A DNA stretch of 64,000 nt from an uncultured Candidatus Entotheonella sp. (lineage in GTDB: Bacteria; Tectomicrobia; Entotheonellia; Entotheonellales; Entotheonellaceae), in assembly GCA_951828535.1 (NCBI GenBank), contig OX639990.1, positions 1,785,300 through 1,849,299 on the forward strand. Reading direction: 5' to 3'. Shown here in pieces: positions 61,816-64,000 of this stretch. The position numbers were made by a program, and so were the translations under genes. The notes under the pieces were generated by a model that was not told where the DNA came from, searched no databases, and saw only the letters and a list, made by a program, of their open reading frames with translations. Every line of letters begins with the position of its first letter. The first letter of the stretch is position 1.

Positions 61816-63528
61816 TCATTTCAGGCGGTGCCACGCCTGGATGTTCCACACGGTAGCGTCCCAGGCGTTATGGCGGACACCGCCGAGCGACAATGTCCTG
61901 GCGGCCACTTCGCCGCGATGGACCAGCGGGATCAAGGCGCCGTAGCCAACCAGCCTGTCGTTCATCGTTCGGGCCATGGCGGCGCGCTCCTCGATTCCCG
62001 CCGTTTTGGAAAGCGACCTCGCCAGATCGTCGTACGCCGCGTCGCAGTAGCGCGGAATATTCTGGCCAAGCCACTGATTCTCGGGGCCCGGAATTTCATC
62101 GCAAATCCAGCCCTGCAAGTAGTTCTGGGGATCGGTGCCGTCGAAGTTGCTGGTGTACATCTGGATATCGGCGTAGAACTTCTGGTAGGTGTCCGGGCTT
62201 GACGGGTCGCCGCCGAAGAACACCGATGCGTTGATGTTCTTCAACTCGGTCTCCACGCCGATCTCCCGCCACATCTGCTTGATCAGCGCCTGCGTGCCCT
62301 GGCGCACGGAATTGGTCGAGGTCTGGTAGAGGATCGAAAGCCGGACGCCGTCCTTGACGCGGATGCCGTCGGCGCCACGCACCCAGCCGGCATCGTCCAG
62401 CAGCTTGTTGGCGCCCGCTATGTCCTGGGCCATGCACCAGTCGTTGGCGGTCGAGGCATAGATCGCCGGCGCCGGCAGCACGCTGCAGGCCATCCGACCG
62501 GCAGGCCCATAACCGGCATCAACCAGGATTTCCCGGTCGATCGCCATCGACAGCGCGCGCCGCACCGCCGCATCCGACAGAAACGGGTGCGGATTGGCGC
62601 CGTCCTGGTAGGTTGCCCGCTTGTCGCCCAGCGCCGGATCGGGATTGGTGAGCTGCACCACCAGGCGCTCGACCATGCTGCCAAAGGCCGAGACGACCTC
62701 CCCCCTGCCCGCCGCAGCCATGGCGGCGAGGATTTCGGGCTCGACCTGGAGATTCCAGGCGTAGTCGAACTCGCCGGTCTCCAGCACGGCGCGCGCCGCG
62801 GAAACGGCGTCCCCGCCGCCCTTCAGCAGAACCGAGGAGAAGGCCGGCTGGTCGGAGTCCCGGTACCGGTCGTTCATTTCGTACAGGACGATGTCGTTCG
62901 GGCGGAATTCCTGCACCTTGAAGGGGCCGGTGCCGACCGGGCCGAAGTTTTGCTCGGTGCATTCCGGCGCCCGCGCGCCCGTGCACGCCGCGAACTGCTT
63001 TTCCTGGATGACGGGCGATACCGAGCCGACGAACGGAACGTAGGGGAACGGCGTGGCCACCTGGAACGTGATGCGCACCGTATGGCTATCGACAGCCTCA
63101 ACGGCCGTCACGTCCTGAAACCGGCTGGCGGCGCTGCAGGCGCCTTCGGGGTCCATGCAATAGGCCGCCGTGAACGCCACGTCCGCGGCGGTAAACGGAC
63201 TTCCGTCCGACCATTCCACGTCGTCTCGCAGCCTCCAGGTGACGGACAGAAGGTCCGCCGAAACACCGCCATTCTCAACGGTTGGAATCTCCGCTGCCAA
63301 GGCCGGAACCATGGTGCCATGCTCGTCATAGCGCGCCAGGGGTTCCAGAACCAGCGACGCCGCGTGGATGTCCTTGGTTCCCCCCGACAGGAACGGGTTC
63401 AGGATGGACGGCGCCTGCCAGTAGAGCATTTTCAACTGGCCGTCGGTGCCTCGCTCGCCAAGGGCCGCAGACGCCAGCGACATAACAGCGACCAAGGTCA
63501 GGATGAACAGTCGCGGTTTCAGTGGCAC
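61816..63528 (-). CDS. Peptide ABC transporter solute-binding protein
   Basis: This roughly 571-residue periplasmic binding protein (SBP family 5) has the features DDVEWSDGSPFTAADVAFTAAY, GTGPFKVQEFRPND, LSDAAVRRALSMAIDREILV and ILYQTSTNSVRQGTQALIKQMW. I chose the GTG at 63526-63528 (VPLKPRLFILTLVAVMSLASA, a Sec signal peptide) because GAGGAG lies 8 nt upstream. The frame is open further. It is followed by dppB/dppC-like genes. Confidence 0.9.
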   Translation of the reverse strand: MPLKPRLFILTLVAVMSLASAALGERGTDGQLKMLYWQAPSILNPFLSGGTKDIHAASLVLEPLARYDEHGTMVPALAAEIPTVENGGVSADLLSVTWRLRDDVEWSDGSPFTAADVAFTAAYCMDPEGACSAASRFQDVTAVEAVDSHTVRITFQVATPFPYVPFVGSVSPVIQEKQFAACTGARAPECTEQNFGPVGTGPFKVQEFRPNDIVLYEMNDRYRDSDQPAFSSVLLKGGGDAVSAARAVLETGEFDYAWNLQVEPEILAAMAAAGRGEVVSAFGSMVERLVVQLTNPDPALGDKRATYQDGANPHPFLSDAAVRRALSMAIDREILVDAGYGPAGRMACSVLPAPAIYASTANDWCMAQDIAGANKLLDDAGWVRGADGIRVKDGVRLSILYQTSTNSVRQGTQALIKQMWREIGVETELKNINASVFFGGDPSSPDTYQKFYADIQMYTSNFDGTDPQNYLQGWICDEIPGPENQWLGQNIPRYCDAAYDDLARSLSKTAGIEERAAMARTMNDRLVGYGALIPLVHRGEVAARTLSLGGVRHNAWDATVWNIQAWHRLK

Positions 63529-63600
63529 AGGCAACTCCTCGCTGGTGAGACGGCCCCGAAAAATCCGGGAGCCACGATATATCGGGAGAAACGAGTGAGA

Positions 63601-63635
63601 TGTAGGTCGAATTAGCGAAGCGTAATCCGACATTC
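63601..63635. repeat. Copy of a dispersed GTAGGTCGGATTAGC-type repeat
   Basis: The stretch GTAGGTCGAATTAGCGAAGC followed by GTAATCCGACATTCC matches the widely known intergenic repeat around GGATTAGCGAAGCGTAATCCGAC. The core also occurs in the inverted repeat at 39823-39853. It lies upstream of the ABC binding-protein gene. Confidence 0.7.
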
Positions 63636-63687
63636 CACAGCGATCCTCAGGCTCCCTTGATGCCTGTAACGGTTCCTGTAACCGCCG

Positions 63688-63783
63688 CCTACCTGACGTC
63701 ACTCCGACGGCGGCCGGAGTCCAGTGGCTTTCCAGGAGGCAAGTCAAGGCGGTGGATTCCGGCATACGCCGGAATGACCGATT
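63688..63783. repeat. Second copy of the CCGGAATGAC-type palindromic repeat
   Basis: GTCACTCCGACGGCGGCCGGAGTCCAG appears in the first arm and GGATTCCGGCATACGCCGGAATGACC in the second. It is the same repeat family as at 22817-22900. It lies between the ABC binding-protein gene and the partial gene at the right edge. Confidence 0.7.
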
Positions 63784-63834
63784 CTGGCATCGGATGGGAA
63801 ATTTTCATAGGAGAGAACCGACGTGCATCACACG

Positions 63835-64000
63835 TCACAGGGGATGAATCAGGCCGCGCAAGGCACCGTGACGCAGTTCGGTAAACAGGTCCGGGCATTC
63901 TTCTCGTACCCGCTCGAGGTCGTTCACCAGGCGTTGCCAATACGCCTGGTAGGCGTCGTACAGCGGCGGCAGTTCGGCCACCAGGCACGGGCGCAGGGCT
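63835..64000 (-). CDS. Partial C-terminus of an unknown protein
   Basis: On the minus strand the frame is open from the right edge to a TGA at 63835-63837, giving 54 residues: CLVAELPPLYDAYQAYWQRL, NDLERVREECPDLFTELRHG and LRGLIHPL. It is helical and charged. The rest of the gene lies outside the window, so no function can be given. Confidence 0.6.
   Translation of the reverse strand, partial: ALRPCLVAELPPLYDAYQAYWQRLVNDLERVREECPDLFTELRHGALRGLIHPL

Overview
The window is GC-rich chromosomal DNA with dense gene packing and short intergenic gaps. It suggests a diderm, respiring, heterotrophic bacterium. The evidence is a LysM lytic transglycosylase (MltD type), a lipoprotein, Tat- and Sec-exported oxidoreductases, a menaquinone cluster (menG-menB-menA), a PQQ-dependent dehydrogenase and a sulfite dehydrogenase pair (SorA/SorB). 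The isoleucyl-tRNA synthetase has unusual signature motifs. The mix of LLM oxidoreductase, cyclase-family, tautomerase, epoxide hydrolase, cupin and nitroreductase genes is typical of environmental, for example marine or host-associated, lineages. I cannot assign a phylum from the sequence alone.

Layout. 1-4.6 kb: minus-strand operon (coiled-coil protein, mltD, TIM-barrel-like protein, thrC running off the left edge). 4.8-7.6 kb: VWA protein, tpiA, secG, tRNA-Leu(GAG) with its own promoter. 7.7-16 kb: acyl-CoA dehydrogenase, LLM oxidoreductase, Tat-exported cyclase-family protein, thrB, mtaB, a P1-family peptidase and purA. 16-21.4 kb: a decayed accessory segment with a VapBC-like pair whose toxin is broken, two IS630 remnants, a frameshifted membrane-protein ORF, a two-domain lipoprotein and truncated cbbQ/cbbO-like genes. 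21.4-28.3 kb: ATP-grasp ligase, PQQ dehydrogenase, tartrate/malate-type dehydrogenase, then pdhA-pdhB. 28.35-35.2 kb: an island separating pdhA-pdhB from pdhC. 35.2-47.2 kb: pdhC, trxA, a tautomerase pair, cupin, epoxide hydrolase, a nitroreductase-SRPBCC fusion, thiI, a GNAT protein and the men cluster. 47.2-59.7 kb: sorAB behind ileS, a macrodomain protein, mgtE, a CNNM/CorC transporter and a biotin carboxylase-BCCP protein. 59.8-63.5 kb: a peptide ABC transporter lacking its ATPases. 63.8 kb to the end: a partial gene.

The most interesting part is the island at 28.35-35.2 kb. Two intact IS3-family elements lie inside one minus-strand gene. Each is flanked by a 4-bp duplication. Deleting both in silico, with one copy of each duplication, restores a single reading frame of about 453 codons. 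It encodes four transmembrane segments, a duplicated helical-linker module, a long charged coiled coil and a PD-(D/E)XK-like DUF4268-type domain. An in-frame amber codon then separates a further 117 codons of the same frame. This gene sits directly downstream of an uncharacterised 364-residue protein with Cys/His motifs. The pair looks like a two-gene module, possibly defence-related, that the insertion sequences have inactivated.
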